Below, in pieces: positions 33,189 to 42,192 of a DNA stretch of 64,000 nt. The translations under genes and the position numbers were made by a program. Under the pieces are notes generated by a model, which saw nothing but the letters and a program-made list of their open reading frames with translations, was not told the origin of the DNA and did no database searches. The stretch is from Streptomyces sp. CB00316. Lineage in GTDB: Bacteria > Actinomycetota > Actinomycetes > Streptomycetales > Streptomycetaceae. The first letter of the stretch is position 1. Every line of letters starts with the position of its first letter. The DNA is taken from positions 252,497-316,496 of the forward strand of contig NZ_LIXI01000011.1 of assembly GCF_001905595.1 (NCBI RefSeq), in the 5' to 3' direction.

Positions 33189-34952
33189 TCAGCGTGCCGC
33201 TCGTCCAGAGCCGGTGGCCTCGGCCGGTTCGCGCCGCGCGGGAAGCCTCAGGCGCGGGGCCGAACGCTCGGGAGCGGGAGCCGGGACGGCGGCGGGGACC
33301 TGGGACTCGGCGACCGGGTGTTCGGCGGCCGTGGGGCCGAAATCCGGGCGGCCGGCGGAGCTCCCGGGCTCGGGGGCCGGGCGCTCGCCCAGGAGGCAGA
33401 CCTCCTTGGGCGGACAGTCCATCGCCCTCGGCAGGCGCAGCGCGGCGAGCGCGCCGAGCAGCAGCAGACCCGCGCTGACGAAGAGCGTGACGTGCAGCCC
33501 GCCGACGAAGGCGTGCCGGGCCGTGGAGCGCAGCAGCTCCCCCGTCGGGCCGCCGAGCTGCGCGGCCACCTGGTAGGCCTCGCCCAGCGAGTGGGAGGCC
33601 TCCGCGCCCGCGCGTGCGGGCACACCCTGGTCGCGCAGGGAGGCGAGGCCGGGGGCGTAGGCGGCGTTCATGACGCTGCCAAGGAGGGCGATGCCCAGGC
33701 CCGCGCCGAGCTGGTAGGAGGTCTCCCCTATCGCCGCGGCCCCGCCCGCCCGTTCCGCGGGGGCGTCGCTGAGCATCGACTCGTACGCCCCGAAGAGCGT
33801 CGACTGGAGGCCGAAGCCGAGGAGGACGAAGCCCACCGTCAGCAGGGCGGGCCGGTCGTGGTGGCCCATCGAGGTGAGCAGCAGCACGGAGGACGCCGTC
33901 AGGACGAAGCCCCAGCCGACCATCTTGCGGGGGCCCACCCGGCGCAGGGTGTACGAGCCGGTGGCGCCCGCGGCCATCGCGGCAAAGGTCAGCGGGAGCA
34001 GCCGGAGCCCGGTCTCCATCGGGCTGAGGCCCAGCACCAGCTGGAGGTACTGGACGGCGATCAGCTGGAGGCCGACCAGGGCCAGCATGGCGAGCACGAT
34101 GCAGCCGACGGCGGTGGAGAAGGCCGGGCGGGCGAACATGGCGATGTCGATCAGCGGGTACGTACGGCGCTTCTGGCGGCGTACGAAGAGGATCAGGAGC
34201 GCGAGGCCGAGGGCCGGCGGGCCCAGCGAGACCGGGTCCATGAGGCTCGCGCCGCCACCCAGGCTCTTGACACCGAGGACGACCCCGAGCACTCCGGCCG
34301 CCGCGGTCAGCGCGCCCAGCACGTCCCACGGGCCGTCGTCGGCGCCGCGCGACTCGGGCAGCAGCCAGCGGCCCAGCGGCAGGATGAGCGCCATCAGCGG
34401 GATGTTGATCAGGAAGACCGAGCCCCACCAGAAGTGCTCGACCAGGAAGCCGCCGACGACCGGCCCGGTGGCGGCGCCGACCGCGGCGACCGCGGTCCAC
34501 ACCCCGATGGCCATGGCCCGTTCGCGCCGGTCGGGGAAGACCTGGCGCAGGATCGACAGGGTCGCGGGCATGATCATCGCGCCCCCGACGCCGAGCAGGG
34601 CGCGGGCCGCGATGAGGATGGCGGAGGTGTCGGCGGTGGCGGCGAGCAGGGAGGCGACGCCGAACAGCGCATAGCCGATGAGCAGCACCCGCCGTCTGCC
34701 GATCCGGTCACCCAGCGTGCCGAAGAGGATGAGCAGCGAGGCGCAGACGAGGGGGTAGGCGTCGACGATCCACAGGAGTCCGGTGGCGCTCGGGCGCAGG
34801 TCCTCGGTGACCGAGGGGACCGCGACATGGAGCACGGTCGCGTCGAGGGCGACCACCAGCAGGCTGAGGCAGAGGACGACGAGGACGACCCAGCGGTTGG
34901 CGCCGTCGGCGGCTCGGCGCAGCCGGACTCCGGCCGTGGTCGTCCCGGACAT
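33189..34952 (-). CDS. DHA2-family (EmrB/QacA-type) MFS drug exporter
   Basis: A 587-residue protein from ATG 34952 with GGGAGGT upstream. The 14-helix DHA2 pattern begins RWVVLVVLCLSLLVVALDAT and includes LDATVLHVAVP, LGDRIGRRRVLLIGY (motif A), ARALLGVGGAMIMPATLSI (motif C-like region) and ATGPVVGGFLVEHFWWGSVF. A ~75-residue Pro/Ala/Glu-rich cytoplasmic tail follows the last helix. Such proteins export cationic drugs or secondary metabolites using the proton gradient. No dedicated regulator or biosynthetic genes are adjacent. Confidence 0.92.
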   Translation of the reverse strand: MSGTTTAGVRLRRAADGANRWVVLVVLCLSLLVVALDATVLHVAVPSVTEDLRPSATGLLWIVDAYPLVCASLLILFGTLGDRIGRRRVLLIGYALFGVASLLAATADTSAILIAARALLGVGGAMIMPATLSILRQVFPDRRERAMAIGVWTAVAAVGAATGPVVGGFLVEHFWWGSVFLINIPLMALILPLGRWLLPESRGADDGPWDVLGALTAAAGVLGVVLGVKSLGGGASLMDPVSLGPPALGLALLILFVRRQKRRTYPLIDIAMFARPAFSTAVGCIVLAMLALVGLQLIAVQYLQLVLGLSPMETGLRLLPLTFAAMAAGATGSYTLRRVGPRKMVGWGFVLTASSVLLLTSMGHHDRPALLTVGFVLLGFGLQSTLFGAYESMLSDAPAERAGGAAAIGETSYQLGAGLGIALLGSVMNAAYAPGLASLRDQGVPARAGAEASHSLGEAYQVAAQLGGPTGELLRSTARHAFVGGLHVTLFVSAGLLLLGALAALRLPRAMDCPPKEVCLLGERPAPEPGSSAGRPDFGPTAAEHPVAESQVPAAVPAPAPERSAPRLRLPARREPAEATGSGRAAR

Positions 34953-35414
34953 CTACGTACCTCCCGATGGGTTCCTCGCGCTCGGCGGACCGGCGGGGAC
35001 GTGGTGTGTCGTGTCCTCGGGGGCCCGGCATCGACGGGCGAGTGAGCCGTCAGCGTACGCGAGTTCGGCCAGGTGACACGTGGCCCACCTCATACGCCGG
35101 TCCGCCACACAGTGTGTCGTACGCCACAGGGGTCCCGCGGGTGGGCCCCGCACCGCCCGCCGCCGGGCCCCGTGGAGCGGCATGCGCCTGCCCCGAATGG
35201 CCGGATCAATTCCCGCGGATTCCTGTGTGCGAAATACCCGGCAGATCAAACACGCTCCCGAACGGAACCCCGGGGGAATTGACCTCAAGATCACGGAGAT
35301 TCTTCTCCGCGCCCGGAAAAAGTAACCGCTTCGAGACGAAGTCCACATCACATCGTCATCACAAAGCGCCCGGATTGGCCTGCACTCACACTCACTCGCT
35401 GTAACGTCGATCGG
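34953..35414. other. Divergent promoter region between MFS exporter and PAP2 gene
   Basis: This 462-bp region has no supported gene. It contains a small perfect palindrome CACAC-A-GTGTG at 35106-35116, 154 bp upstream of the exporter start, and an AT-rich patch at ~35200-35350 before the PAP2 gene, where its promoter probably lies. Open frames across the gap lack the coding G/C pattern. Confidence 0.4.
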
Positions 35415-36425
35415 GTGCGTACCGACATCTTTGCCCGCCTGGACCGGGAGCCGGAACCGCCGAAGATAGTGGCACCGCGGATGAGCCGTCACCGTGCCGC
35501 CCTCTTCGGCGGGACGATGGCGTTCTATCTCGCCATCGTCTTCGCCGTTCTCGTGACGTCCTGGCTGGTGGTCCTGGACTGGAAGGTCATGCTGTTCCGG
35601 CCCTACCAGCAGTGGCCCGAACTGCACGCCTTCCTCGACTACTACGTCGTGCTCGGCCAGCGCGGCCCGACAGCGGTGATGGTCGCCTGCTGGCTGGGCT
35701 GGCGCTCCTGGCGCCAGCACACGCTGCGGCCGCTGCTGGTCCTCGGCACCTCGCTGCTGCTGCTCAATGTGACGGTGGGCGCGGTCAAGCTGGGCCTGGG
35801 GCGGCTCGGCCCGCACTACGCGACGCAGATCGGCTCGGCCGAGATGTTCGCCGGCGGCGATATATTTCCGTCCGGACACACCGCCAACGCCGTCGTGACC
35901 TGGGGAATCCTCGCCTATCTGGCCACCACGCCCCGGGCCAGGCGCTACCTGTCGGCGGTCTCCGCCACTGTCTCGCTGGGCGTCGGCCTCACCACCGTCT
36001 ACATCGGCACGCACTGGCTCAGCGATGTGGTGCTGGGCTGGGCGGCGGGGCTGCTCATCCTGCTGGCGCTGCCCTGGTTCGAGCCGCTGATCGCCCGGGC
36101 GGAGAGCTGGATCTTCGACGTGCGCGAGCAGTGGCGCGAGCGGCGCAGGGCGGGCGGTCCGGCACGGGCCCCCGAGGGCGTCCCGCAGCCGGTGCTGCTC
36201 CCCCAGTCGATCGCCGCCGAGGGCGCGGCCCTCGCGGCCGGCGCGGGCACTCCCGCCGCGCACCTGGCCACCGGGGCCCGGCCGCGGGCACACCACGTGC
36301 CCCCCGTCTACCCGGAGCGGCCGCAGCCGGCTCCGGTGGGCACCCGCCGCCCGCAACCGCACCCGGAGCACGGCTCCCGGGGCACCGCGAGCCCGGCCCC
36401 GACGGGCCCGCTGACGGGCGGCTAG
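35415..36425 (+). CDS. PAP2-family membrane phosphatase
   Basis: A 336-residue protein from GTG 35415. Six membrane helices occupy ~30-225. The three PAP2 catalytic motifs are intact: KLGLGRLGPH (KX6RP-like, with Gly before Pro), FPSGHTANA, and IGTHWLSDVVLGW (His-X3-Asp). The ~105-residue C-terminal tail is Pro/Ala/Arg-rich and likely cytoplasmic. PAP2 membrane enzymes dephosphorylate phosphatidate, undecaprenyl pyrophosphate or related lipids; the exact lipid cannot be decided. It is monocistronic and ends at a very strong hairpin. Confidence 0.9.
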   Translation: MRTDIFARLDREPEPPKIVAPRMSRHRAALFGGTMAFYLAIVFAVLVTSWLVVLDWKVMLFRPYQQWPELHAFLDYYVVLGQRGPTAVMVACWLGWRSWRQHTLRPLLVLGTSLLLLNVTVGAVKLGLGRLGPHYATQIGSAEMFAGGDIFPSGHTANAVVTWGILAYLATTPRARRYLSAVSATVSLGVGLTTVYIGTHWLSDVVLGWAAGLLILLALPWFEPLIARAESWIFDVREQWRERRRAGGPARAPEGVPQPVLLPQSIAAEGAALAAGAGTPAAHLATGARPRAHHVPPVYPERPQPAPVGTRRPQPHPEHGSRGTASPAPTGPLTGG

Positions 36426-36470
36426 GGGGTGTCCGGCGGATCAGGACCGGATAGGCCGCCTGACGCACAT

Positions 36471-36539
36471 CGTCGATACGGCGAAGGCCCCGACCATGAC
36501 CCTTGGGTTCCAGTGGTCGGGGCCTTCGCCGTGTCGACG
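36471..36539. terminator. Strong hairpin between PAP2 and I78-type inhibitor genes
   Basis: Arms of 26 nt (36471-36496 and 36514-36539) pair with a single mismatch around a 17-nt loop, between two convergent genes. Confidence 0.88.
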
Positions 36540-36557
36540 TGGTGGGACGTGCGGGGG

Positions 36558-36773
36558 TCAGCCGACCCAGCAGCGGGTCACCGTGGCGTCCTCGACCTGG
36601 AAGTTGATCCGTCCGGAACGGAACTCCATCGTCAGGATCGTGCCCGGCGGGACCGCTCGGACGGTGTCCCAGCCACGGCTTCTCGCCTGCTGCTCGGCGA
36701 TGTCGGCGCCGAGGCCGACGTACGACTCGGGAGCGTCGTCCGGCTGTGCGGGAGGGGTCGGTAGAGAGGCCAT
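36558..36773 (-). CDS. I78-family peptidase-inhibitor-like small protein
   Basis: A 71-residue protein from ATG 36773. After a Pro-rich start (ASLPTPPAQPDDAPES) comes the I78-like fold: GADIAEQQARSRGWDTVRAV, PPGTILTMEFRSGRINFQVE, and the family ending TVTRCWVG. Members of this family inhibit serine endopeptidases. There is no signal peptide, so the target would be intracellular, or the fold may have another role. It is a single gene with a 413-bp upstream gap. Confidence 0.78.
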   Translation of the reverse strand: MASLPTPPAQPDDAPESYVGLGADIAEQQARSRGWDTVRAVPPGTILTMEFRSGRINFQVEDATVTRCWVG

Positions 36774-37186
36774 ACCCCCCACCGTAGGCGGCCGCGGACG
36801 AGGACGGAAGGCGCCGGCCCCCGGGGCCGGCTGCCGCAACCCCGCGTGCCGTCCTCCGGCATCCCCGTGTGCCGCCCCCCTGGCATCCCGGCGTGCCGTC
36901 ACGGTCACGCTTGTGTCACAGAATCCCCACACCCGTATATCCCGGCCTATTCACTCGAACGGCCCGCCCGGAAGCACGGATACGAAAGGGTCGGCCGCCT
37001 CGTGCGACCCTACGGCGAGACCGGTGCGCACGCTCCGGAAACATCCGGGGTGACCTGCCGCTTTTACCGCCGGGAGCTCGTCACCCGAATGACCGGGACA
37101 CCTGAATTTCATATTCCCTTATACCTGTCTTACATTTCCTCACACTTTCTCCCCGGGCCCCGTCTCCGCCGACGGCAGGCGGTATC
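36774..37186. other. Gene-free intergenic region
   Basis: This 413-bp region between two leftward genes has no supported gene. The part nearest the I78-like gene (36840-36900) is C/G-rich with loosely repeated GGCATCCCxG and CGTGCCG elements. The 37080-37150 part is AT-richer. The WYL gene ends at its right edge without a clear hairpin. Confidence 0.35.
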
Positions 37187-38158
37187 TCACGATCCGGATG
37201 CATCGAGCGCCCGCGTGAGGCGGTCCCGGGCCCGGGTCATCACCTCCGTGAGTTCGGGCGGCTCGACCACCTCGAAGTCGATTCCCATGAGCAGCACATG
37301 GATCACCAGGACCTCCAGGTCGGGCGCCCCCGCGGTCAGCCGGCAGGTCCGCTCGTCGACTGGCTCCAGCACCCCGGCGGAGGGCGAGATGTGCCGGGCG
37401 GCCTCCTCCGCCGGAGCCTTCAGCAGGAGCACCGCCCGCGCCGCGTAGGCGGAGACCGAGACGCCCTGGGAGACGTAGGCGGCCAGGTCCTCGGCGGGCG
37501 GCGGCCGGGGGGTGAAGCGAGGGCCGTGCGGCGGGGTCGGGGTGATCCGGTCCACCCGGAAGGTCCGCCAGTCCGCCCGGTCCAGGTCCCAGGCGACCAG
37601 GTACCAGCGGTGCTCGGTGCAGACGAGCCGGTGCGGCTCCACGGTCCGGCGGGAGTCCGAGCCGCCGTGGGAGCGGTAGGAGAAGCGGAGCCGCTCGCTG
37701 TCCCGGCAGGCCGCGGCCAGCTCGGTGAGGAGCGCCGGATCGACGGTGTCGGTCTCCGCCCCGCGCAGCATCGGCACGGTGAAGGCGCCGAGCGCGCTCA
37801 CCCGGCGCCGCAACCGGTTCGGCAGCACCTGCTCCAGCTTGGCCAGAGCGCGTACGGAGGTCTCGCCGATGCCCTCGATGCCGTGGCCCGCCGCCGTGCG
37901 CAGCCCCACGGCGACCGCGACGGCCTCCTCGTCGTCGAGCAGGAGGGGCGGCAGCTCGGCCCCGGCCCCGAGCTGGTAGCCGCCGCCGGTGCCGGGGCTG
38001 GCGTTCACCGGGTACCCGAGCTCGCGCAGCTTGTCGACGTCCCGGCGCACGGTGCGCGGGGTGACGCCGAGCCGTTCGGCCAGGTCGGCGCCGGACCAGT
38101 CCCGGTGGGCCTGCAGCAGTGAGAGCAGGCGCAGCAGTCGTGCCGAGGTCTCCAACAT
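37187..38158 (-). CDS. DeoR-type HTH / WYL-domain transcriptional regulator
   Basis: A 323-residue protein from ATG 38158. The N-terminal winged helix (RLLRLLSLLQAHRDWSGADL; GVTPRTVRRDVDKLRELGYP) is followed by the Gly-rich wing GTGGGYQL. The WYL domain (~140-210) keeps its namesake residues as RWYLVAWDLDRADWRTFRVD. The C-terminal WCX extension ends near ARDRLTRALD. WYL regulators sense nucleic-acid-derived or other small ligands. No adjacent divergent target stands out; a short gap separates it from the upstream glycosyltransferase-pair gene. Confidence 0.9.
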   Translation of the reverse strand: MLETSARLLRLLSLLQAHRDWSGADLAERLGVTPRTVRRDVDKLRELGYPVNASPGTGGGYQLGAGAELPPLLLDDEEAVAVAVGLRTAAGHGIEGIGETSVRALAKLEQVLPNRLRRRVSALGAFTVPMLRGAETDTVDPALLTELAAACRDSERLRFSYRSHGGSDSRRTVEPHRLVCTEHRWYLVAWDLDRADWRTFRVDRITPTPPHGPRFTPRPPPAEDLAAYVSQGVSVSAYAARAVLLLKAPAEEAARHISPSAGVLEPVDERTCRLTAGAPDLEVLVIHVLLMGIDFEVVEPPELTEVMTRARDRLTRALDASGS

Positions 38159-38206
38159 GGGGCCGAGTCTGCCAGGGCTTGCGGACAGCCCCTGTCCGCG
38201 AGCGGA

Positions 38207-39028
38207 TCAGGCGGTCCCGGGTACCAGCCGAACGCAGAGGTCGTTCGCCGCGGTGTAGCAGGGGGTGGCGAGGACGCCGTCCGCCACCCGGCGGCTCGGG
38301 TAGACGAAGGTCTTCTCCCGGGACCAGACGTCGTCGAGGATGCGGGAGATCCTGACCGCCTTCGCGCCGGCCGAGGGGATCAGCCACAGCCGCCAGAGCT
38401 GCTCCTCGGTGACGGGCCCGCCGGCCAGCGGAGCGTAGGGCAGGGTGAAGGCGAAGCCGACGCCCGGCTGCCCGGAGGCGGTGAGCGGCACCCGGTGGAC
38501 CCGGGCGGGCTCTCCCGGCAGCCGGGCCTCCACCACGGCCCCCTCCCCCGCCTCGATCCCGTAGAGCTCGCCCTCGGCGCTCATGCCGGACGGGCCGACG
38601 CGGATGGCGCCGCCCTCGGCGTGTGGGGCCCGGACCCAGCAGCGCAGGGCGAGGCGGCCGTCGAGGGTGGGGTAGGGGACCCGGGATCGGACGGTGGCGG
38701 TTCCGGTGTCGGGGGTACGGTCGACGAGGGCGCGCAGATCCCGCAGCCCCGGGAGGACGGTACGGGGGTGCTCGGAGCCTGGCTCCTCCACGTACGCGTC
38801 CCAGCGCCCCTCGGGCACGTCGGCGGAGGGCGGCAGCACCGCCCGCAGCCGCCCGGGAGCGGTGCTGGTCAGCGGGAGCCGGACCGTGGTGCCCGCCGCT
38901 CCCCTGCGCCGCAGGAGCAGCACGGCCTCGGGGCCGGGGGCAGGGGCGGCGGCCAGGTCGAAGGTGAGCGCTCCGGCCGGATCGGCGGCGCAGTCGGCGC
39001 GGACGGTGGCGGTGGCAGTGGCGGTCAT
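38207..39028 (-). CDS. Unidentified protein coupled to a glycosyltransferase
   Basis: A 273-residue protein. ATG 39028 overlaps the glycosyltransferase stop (ATGA). It begins MTATATATVRADCAADPAGA and appears rich in beta strands: LLLRRRGAAGTTVRLPLTS, a WDAYVEEPG segment, RVHRVPLTASGQPGVGFAFT, then SAGAKAVRISRILDDV near the end. There is no signal peptide or membrane helix. Coupling argues that it works with the glycosyltransferase, perhaps as an accessory in glycopolymer synthesis, but I recognise no family. Confidence 0.75.
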   Translation of the reverse strand: MTATATATVRADCAADPAGALTFDLAAAPAPGPEAVLLLRRRGAAGTTVRLPLTSTAPGRLRAVLPPSADVPEGRWDAYVEEPGSEHPRTVLPGLRDLRALVDRTPDTGTATVRSRVPYPTLDGRLALRCWVRAPHAEGGAIRVGPSGMSAEGELYGIEAGEGAVVEARLPGEPARVHRVPLTASGQPGVGFAFTLPYAPLAGGPVTEEQLWRLWLIPSAGAKAVRISRILDDVWSREKTFVYPSRRVADGVLATPCYTAANDLCVRLVPGTA

Positions 39029-40308
39029 GCGGTCCTCCCCTTGCGGAGCACGTCGGCGGCCTTGTAGCGCAGTGCGTACGCCCCGTCGAGCACGGTTCCC
39101 CGGGTGCGGTGCAGCGCGGTGCGCAGGGGGCCGTGGCCCCGGCCTCGGGCGCCCTGGGCGATCAGTTCGGTGAACAGACGCTCGTGGCGCTCCGCGATCC
39201 GCGCCGGGTCGAAGCGTTCCGACGCGGCCAGCGCGGCGCGGCCCATCCGGTGGCGCAGGCCGTCGTCCTCGATCAGCTGGAGCAGCGCGGCGGCGATCGC
39301 GTCGGTGTCGCCCACCGGCACGAGACGGCCGTCGGTGCCGTCCTCGATGATCTCGGCCGGTCCGTGCGGGCAGTCGGTGGCCACGACCGGCAGTCCGCCG
39401 CGCATCGCCTCGACGATGGTCATGCCGAAGGACTCGCGGTCCGAAGTGACGGCGGCGATCGACCCCTTGGGCCACTCGGCCTCCAGGGGCGTGGCGGAGC
39501 CCATCAGGAACACATGGTTGTGCAGGTCCAGTTGGTCGATGAGCGCGCGCAGCGTGGTCTGTTCGTCGCCGGAGGCGTCTGCGCCGCCGTAGATCCGCAG
39601 CCGCCAGTCGGGGCGGACCGCGGCGACCTGGGCGAAGGCCCGTACCAGCAGGTCGTAGCGTTTGACCCGGTGCAGCCGGCCGGCCGCGACGACCCACTTC
39701 AGGTCGCCGCCCGCGGGCGGACAGGCGGGCTCGGGGACGGCGTTGGGGATGGCCTCGATCCGTACGCCGGGCAGCTTCATCCGGCTGCGGTAGTCCTCGG
39801 CGTCGGCGCGGGTGACGGTGGTGACGGCGTCCAGCAGCGTGTAGCGGTGGGCGATCTCGCGCCGCAGGCGGTAGCCGTGGTTGTCGAGCGTGAGGTGCTC
39901 CTGCCCGACGCGCACCGGGCCGCGGCGGGTCTGCCTGCTGATGTGGACGTTGAGGCCGGGCCGGGTGCCGACGACGACATCGGCTTCGAGCCCTTGGAGA
40001 TGGGCGGCGATCCGGGCGTCGGTGAGCTTGCTGTACTGCTTGTGCCGGCTGTCGCCGCGCGGGAACACCGTTGCGGGCCGGGCGTGTTCGGGGTCGTCAC
40101 CGTCGTACGTCGCGCTCTTCTTCCGCGTGTCGACGAGGTGGCGCAGGGTCACACCGTCGGGCGCGCCGAACGCGGGGGCCTCGCGGTGCCGGAAGACGGA
40201 GACGATCTCGACGTCGTGCTGTGCGGCGAGGGTGCGGGCGAGGGTGAAGGTGGTGCGGATCGTCCCCCCGATGCCGTACGCATTGTGCAGAAGAAATGAA
40301 ATATGCAT
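39025..40308 (-). CDS. Family 4 glycosyltransferase
   Basis: A 427-residue GT-B enzyme from ATG 40308. The N-terminal Rossmann domain starts HISFLLHNAYGIGGTIRTTF, with the GGT donor loop. The C-terminal domain shows VVAAGRLHRVKRYDLLVRAF, the EX7E-like segment SDRESFGMTIVEAMRGGLPV and TDCPHGPAEII. The enzyme transfers a sugar from an activated donor to an unknown acceptor; similar proteins make teichoic or teichuronic-type polymers. It is translationally coupled to the 273-residue partner downstream. Confidence 0.9.
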   Translation of the reverse strand: MHISFLLHNAYGIGGTIRTTFTLARTLAAQHDVEIVSVFRHREAPAFGAPDGVTLRHLVDTRKKSATYDGDDPEHARPATVFPRGDSRHKQYSKLTDARIAAHLQGLEADVVVGTRPGLNVHISRQTRRGPVRVGQEHLTLDNHGYRLRREIAHRYTLLDAVTTVTRADAEDYRSRMKLPGVRIEAIPNAVPEPACPPAGGDLKWVVAAGRLHRVKRYDLLVRAFAQVAAVRPDWRLRIYGGADASGDEQTTLRALIDQLDLHNHVFLMGSATPLEAEWPKGSIAAVTSDRESFGMTIVEAMRGGLPVVATDCPHGPAEIIEDGTDGRLVPVGDTDAIAAALLQLIEDDGLRHRMGRAALAASERFDPARIAERHERLFTELIAQGARGRGHGPLRTALHRTRGTVLDGAYALRYKAADVLRKGRTA

Positions 40309-40874
40309 GGCGCCGCCGTTTCCCCCTGGTCTGGCCGTCTCTTGCGACTGTACGTCCCGGCGGTTCACCCCCGGAATGTGTCCGGAATCCGGCTGGATTC
40401 CGCCGGGGAATGCGTCGCGGTGTCCGAATACCCCCGCCGCACCGCCGGAACCGTGGCTGACCAGCAGCTTTACGGAAGCCGTGAATCCGCTCCACCGTCG
40501 GCGCCCGGAATCCGACGCATACGTCGGTGGCGACCGGTTCACCGTCCGGCCGCCTGCCCGTCACTCCTTTCAGCGACGCTTCCCTCCGTGCTTGACGTAA
40601 GGAAAGGCGGACGGGTTGCCTGCGTCCGGCGAAAACTACCGGCGGATATCCCGGCCCCCGGCTTCCCGGCATCCCGGCTTCCCGGCATCCCGGCATCCCG
40701 GCTTCCCGGCTTCCCGGCTTTCGGGACATGGCGGTCGACTCCTTGATGTAGCGATCTGTCGACGCGGTCCTCACTTCCGTCCCCGCCGGTGCGTGACCCC
40801 GGCCACGGATCCCGCGTTGTCTCTTCATGAGCCGGGAACCCCCCGGCCCACGCACCGAGTTCGAGGAGCCACCC
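40309..40874. other. Intergenic region carrying an octamer repeat array
   Basis: This 566-bp divergent gap between the glycosyltransferase gene and a rightward unknown gene contains no supported gene. Its main feature is the tandem octamer array at 40661-40724. The flanks have ordinary genomic composition. Confidence 0.5.
40661..40724. repeat. Tandem 8-bp repeat, GC(T/A)TCCCG x 7-8
   Basis: Seven perfect octamers (TT, AT, TT, AT, AT, TT, TT variants) run from 40661 to 40716, plus a degenerate eighth unit to 40724. The array is intergenic, so it is probably a slippage-prone microsatellite that varies between strains. Confidence 0.9.
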
Positions 40875-41657
40875 GTGCCGCGCATGCTCGACGTCAGCCA
40901 GGACGTACGCGCCGAGATCGGCGACGACGAAGCCGACCGGCTGCTCGTCGGCGACGACACTCCCGGCAGTTACGACTGCACCTCCTGCCGCACTCCCGGC
41001 GACTCCGACCAGGAACGCACCAGCACGGTGCTGTTCATCGGGGACGAGACCGCCGTACTCGCGTTCGCCCACGCGACGTGCATCCCCTCGCAGGTCGTCA
41101 AGGTCGCGGAGGACCAGCTCCAGGGCGCGGTGCGCAGTATCACCGGCAGCGAGCAGAAGAACACGGAGGGACGCATGCCCGAACAGGCCGTCCTCGGCAT
41201 CACCAGCGGACTCGTTCTCATCGAGGACGATGTCCGCCCGGCCCTGGTCGTCGAACCGACCGGACCGGTCGCCCGGCCCGGCACCGACGGCAGCGGGGGC
41301 GACGAGTTCCTCCAGCTGCTGCTGGAGCAGGGCTTCCACCCGGCCCCCGACCTGAACCGGCTGCCGGAGGTGCTGCCCGGCTGGTCGGTGCTCCTCGCCG
41401 TGGGCCAGCTGCACGCCGTGCTGCAGCCGGGCTCCGGCGGCGGCAACCCGGTCGCCTGGTGGCAGGCCCACCAGCCGCTCCAGGTGACCGACGGCTGGCG
41501 GGCCGCGGTCAACAAGTCGCAGACGGTCCTCGTCTTCGCCGCACCGGCCGGCACCATCGGCCAGCAGCCGCGCGAGGACCTGCTCCGGGACGCCCTGGAG
41601 AAGGCCGCGGTCAACGGGGTCCTGGTCGCCGCGTCCATGCCGCTGGCCGGGACCTGA
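40875..41657 (+). CDS. Unknown conserved-looking protein (type III secretion-chaperone-like not supported)
   Basis: A 260-residue acidic soluble protein. GTG 40875 is preferred over earlier starts because GAGGAG lies six bases upstream. It begins MPRMLDVSQDVRAEIGDDEA and contains a CTSCRTPG pair of cysteines near residue 38, HATCIPSQVVKVAEDQL, and a C-terminal half with VLPGWSVLLAVGQLHAVLQP and AVNGVLVAASMPLAGT. The coding G/C pattern is strong. No family or catalytic motif is recognised. It is followed after ~90-140 bp by another unknown gene in the same direction, so the two may be co-transcribed. Confidence 0.75.
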   Translation: MPRMLDVSQDVRAEIGDDEADRLLVGDDTPGSYDCTSCRTPGDSDQERTSTVLFIGDETAVLAFAHATCIPSQVVKVAEDQLQGAVRSITGSEQKNTEGRMPEQAVLGITSGLVLIEDDVRPALVVEPTGPVARPGTDGSGGDEFLQLLLEQGFHPAPDLNRLPEVLPGWSVLLAVGQLHAVLQPGSGGGNPVAWWQAHQPLQVTDGWRAAVNKSQTVLVFAAPAGTIGQQPREDLLRDALEKAAVNGVLVAASMPLAGT

Positions 41658-41794
41658 TCATGTCCGCCCCGCTCGGGCACCCCGGCCGAACAGCGATTTC
41701 TCCGGCGGGACCGCATCCGACGGGCGATGACGTCGTTGGCACCTACGTGCACTCATACGACCCCTCCCGCCAGTACCAGAGCCAGATTCCTGCC

Positions 41795-42127
41795 ATGCGT
41801 CCCTCGCAGGAGCCATCGGTGGGCACGTCCGCCACCCCGATCTACGACGCGCTGTACTCCGAGTACCGCCGCTCGTTCCGGGCGTTGCCGGGTGACCGGA
41901 GCGGTGAGGAGAACCTCCGCTTCCCGGCCTTCGGCGCCGGGCTGTTCGCCTCCAGGGCCCCGCTGGGCGGCGGTCACCCCACCCCGGCCGGTCAGAGCCG
42001 CCACGCCGGGACCGGCGGCAGCGTCCAGAGCCAGCACACCGGGACCCTCGGCTCCTGGCAGCGGGTCGGTCGGCACGCCGGACGTCCCCGGCCGGCGGCG
42101 CTCCCGCCCGGGGCGCGGGAGTCCTGA
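41795..42127 (+). CDS. Unknown small Pro/Gly/Ser-rich protein
   Basis: A 110-residue protein from ATG 41795, with GTG 41747 as a 16-residue-longer alternative; neither has a good ribosome site. The start MRPSQEPSVGTSATPIYDAL, then YSEYRRSFRALPG, resembles the short TPIYD-containing N-terminus of small Streptomyces proteins of unknown function. The rest is low-complexity Gly/Ser/Arg-rich, with repeated QSRHAGTGGS / QSQHTGTLGS units. It ends just before a strong terminator. Confidence 0.6.
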   Translation: MRPSQEPSVGTSATPIYDALYSEYRRSFRALPGDRSGEENLRFPAFGAGLFASRAPLGGGHPTPAGQSRHAGTGGSVQSQHTGTLGSWQRVGRHAGRPRPAALPPGARES

Positions 42128-42130
42128 GAG

Positions 42131-42186
42131 CGGGTACGTGAGAGGCCCGGCACCCCCCGTGGGGTGCCGGGCCTCTCACGTACCCG
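42131..42186. terminator. Perfect long hairpin between small unknown gene and der
   Basis: Perfect 26-bp arms (42131-42156 and 42161-42186) around a CCGT loop lie between two convergent genes. It is one of the strongest hairpins in the window and should stop transcription in both directions. Confidence 0.95.
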
Positions 42187-42192
42187 TCGGTG

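Noticed and set aside
34953..35100. Short minus-strand frame ending right before the MFS start
   Set aside because: Third-position bias is weak and the end coincides with the exporter's ribosome site GGAGGT, which explains the sequence better.
36846..37448. Open frame across the gap before the I78-like gene
   Set aside because: Composition is not coding-like; it has Cys/His/Pro-rich translation and runs into the WYL gene in antisense.
40661..40724. Octamer array as coding sequence or CRISPR
   Set aside because: Eight-bp period does not keep a reading frame, there are no spacers, and flanks lack coding bias.
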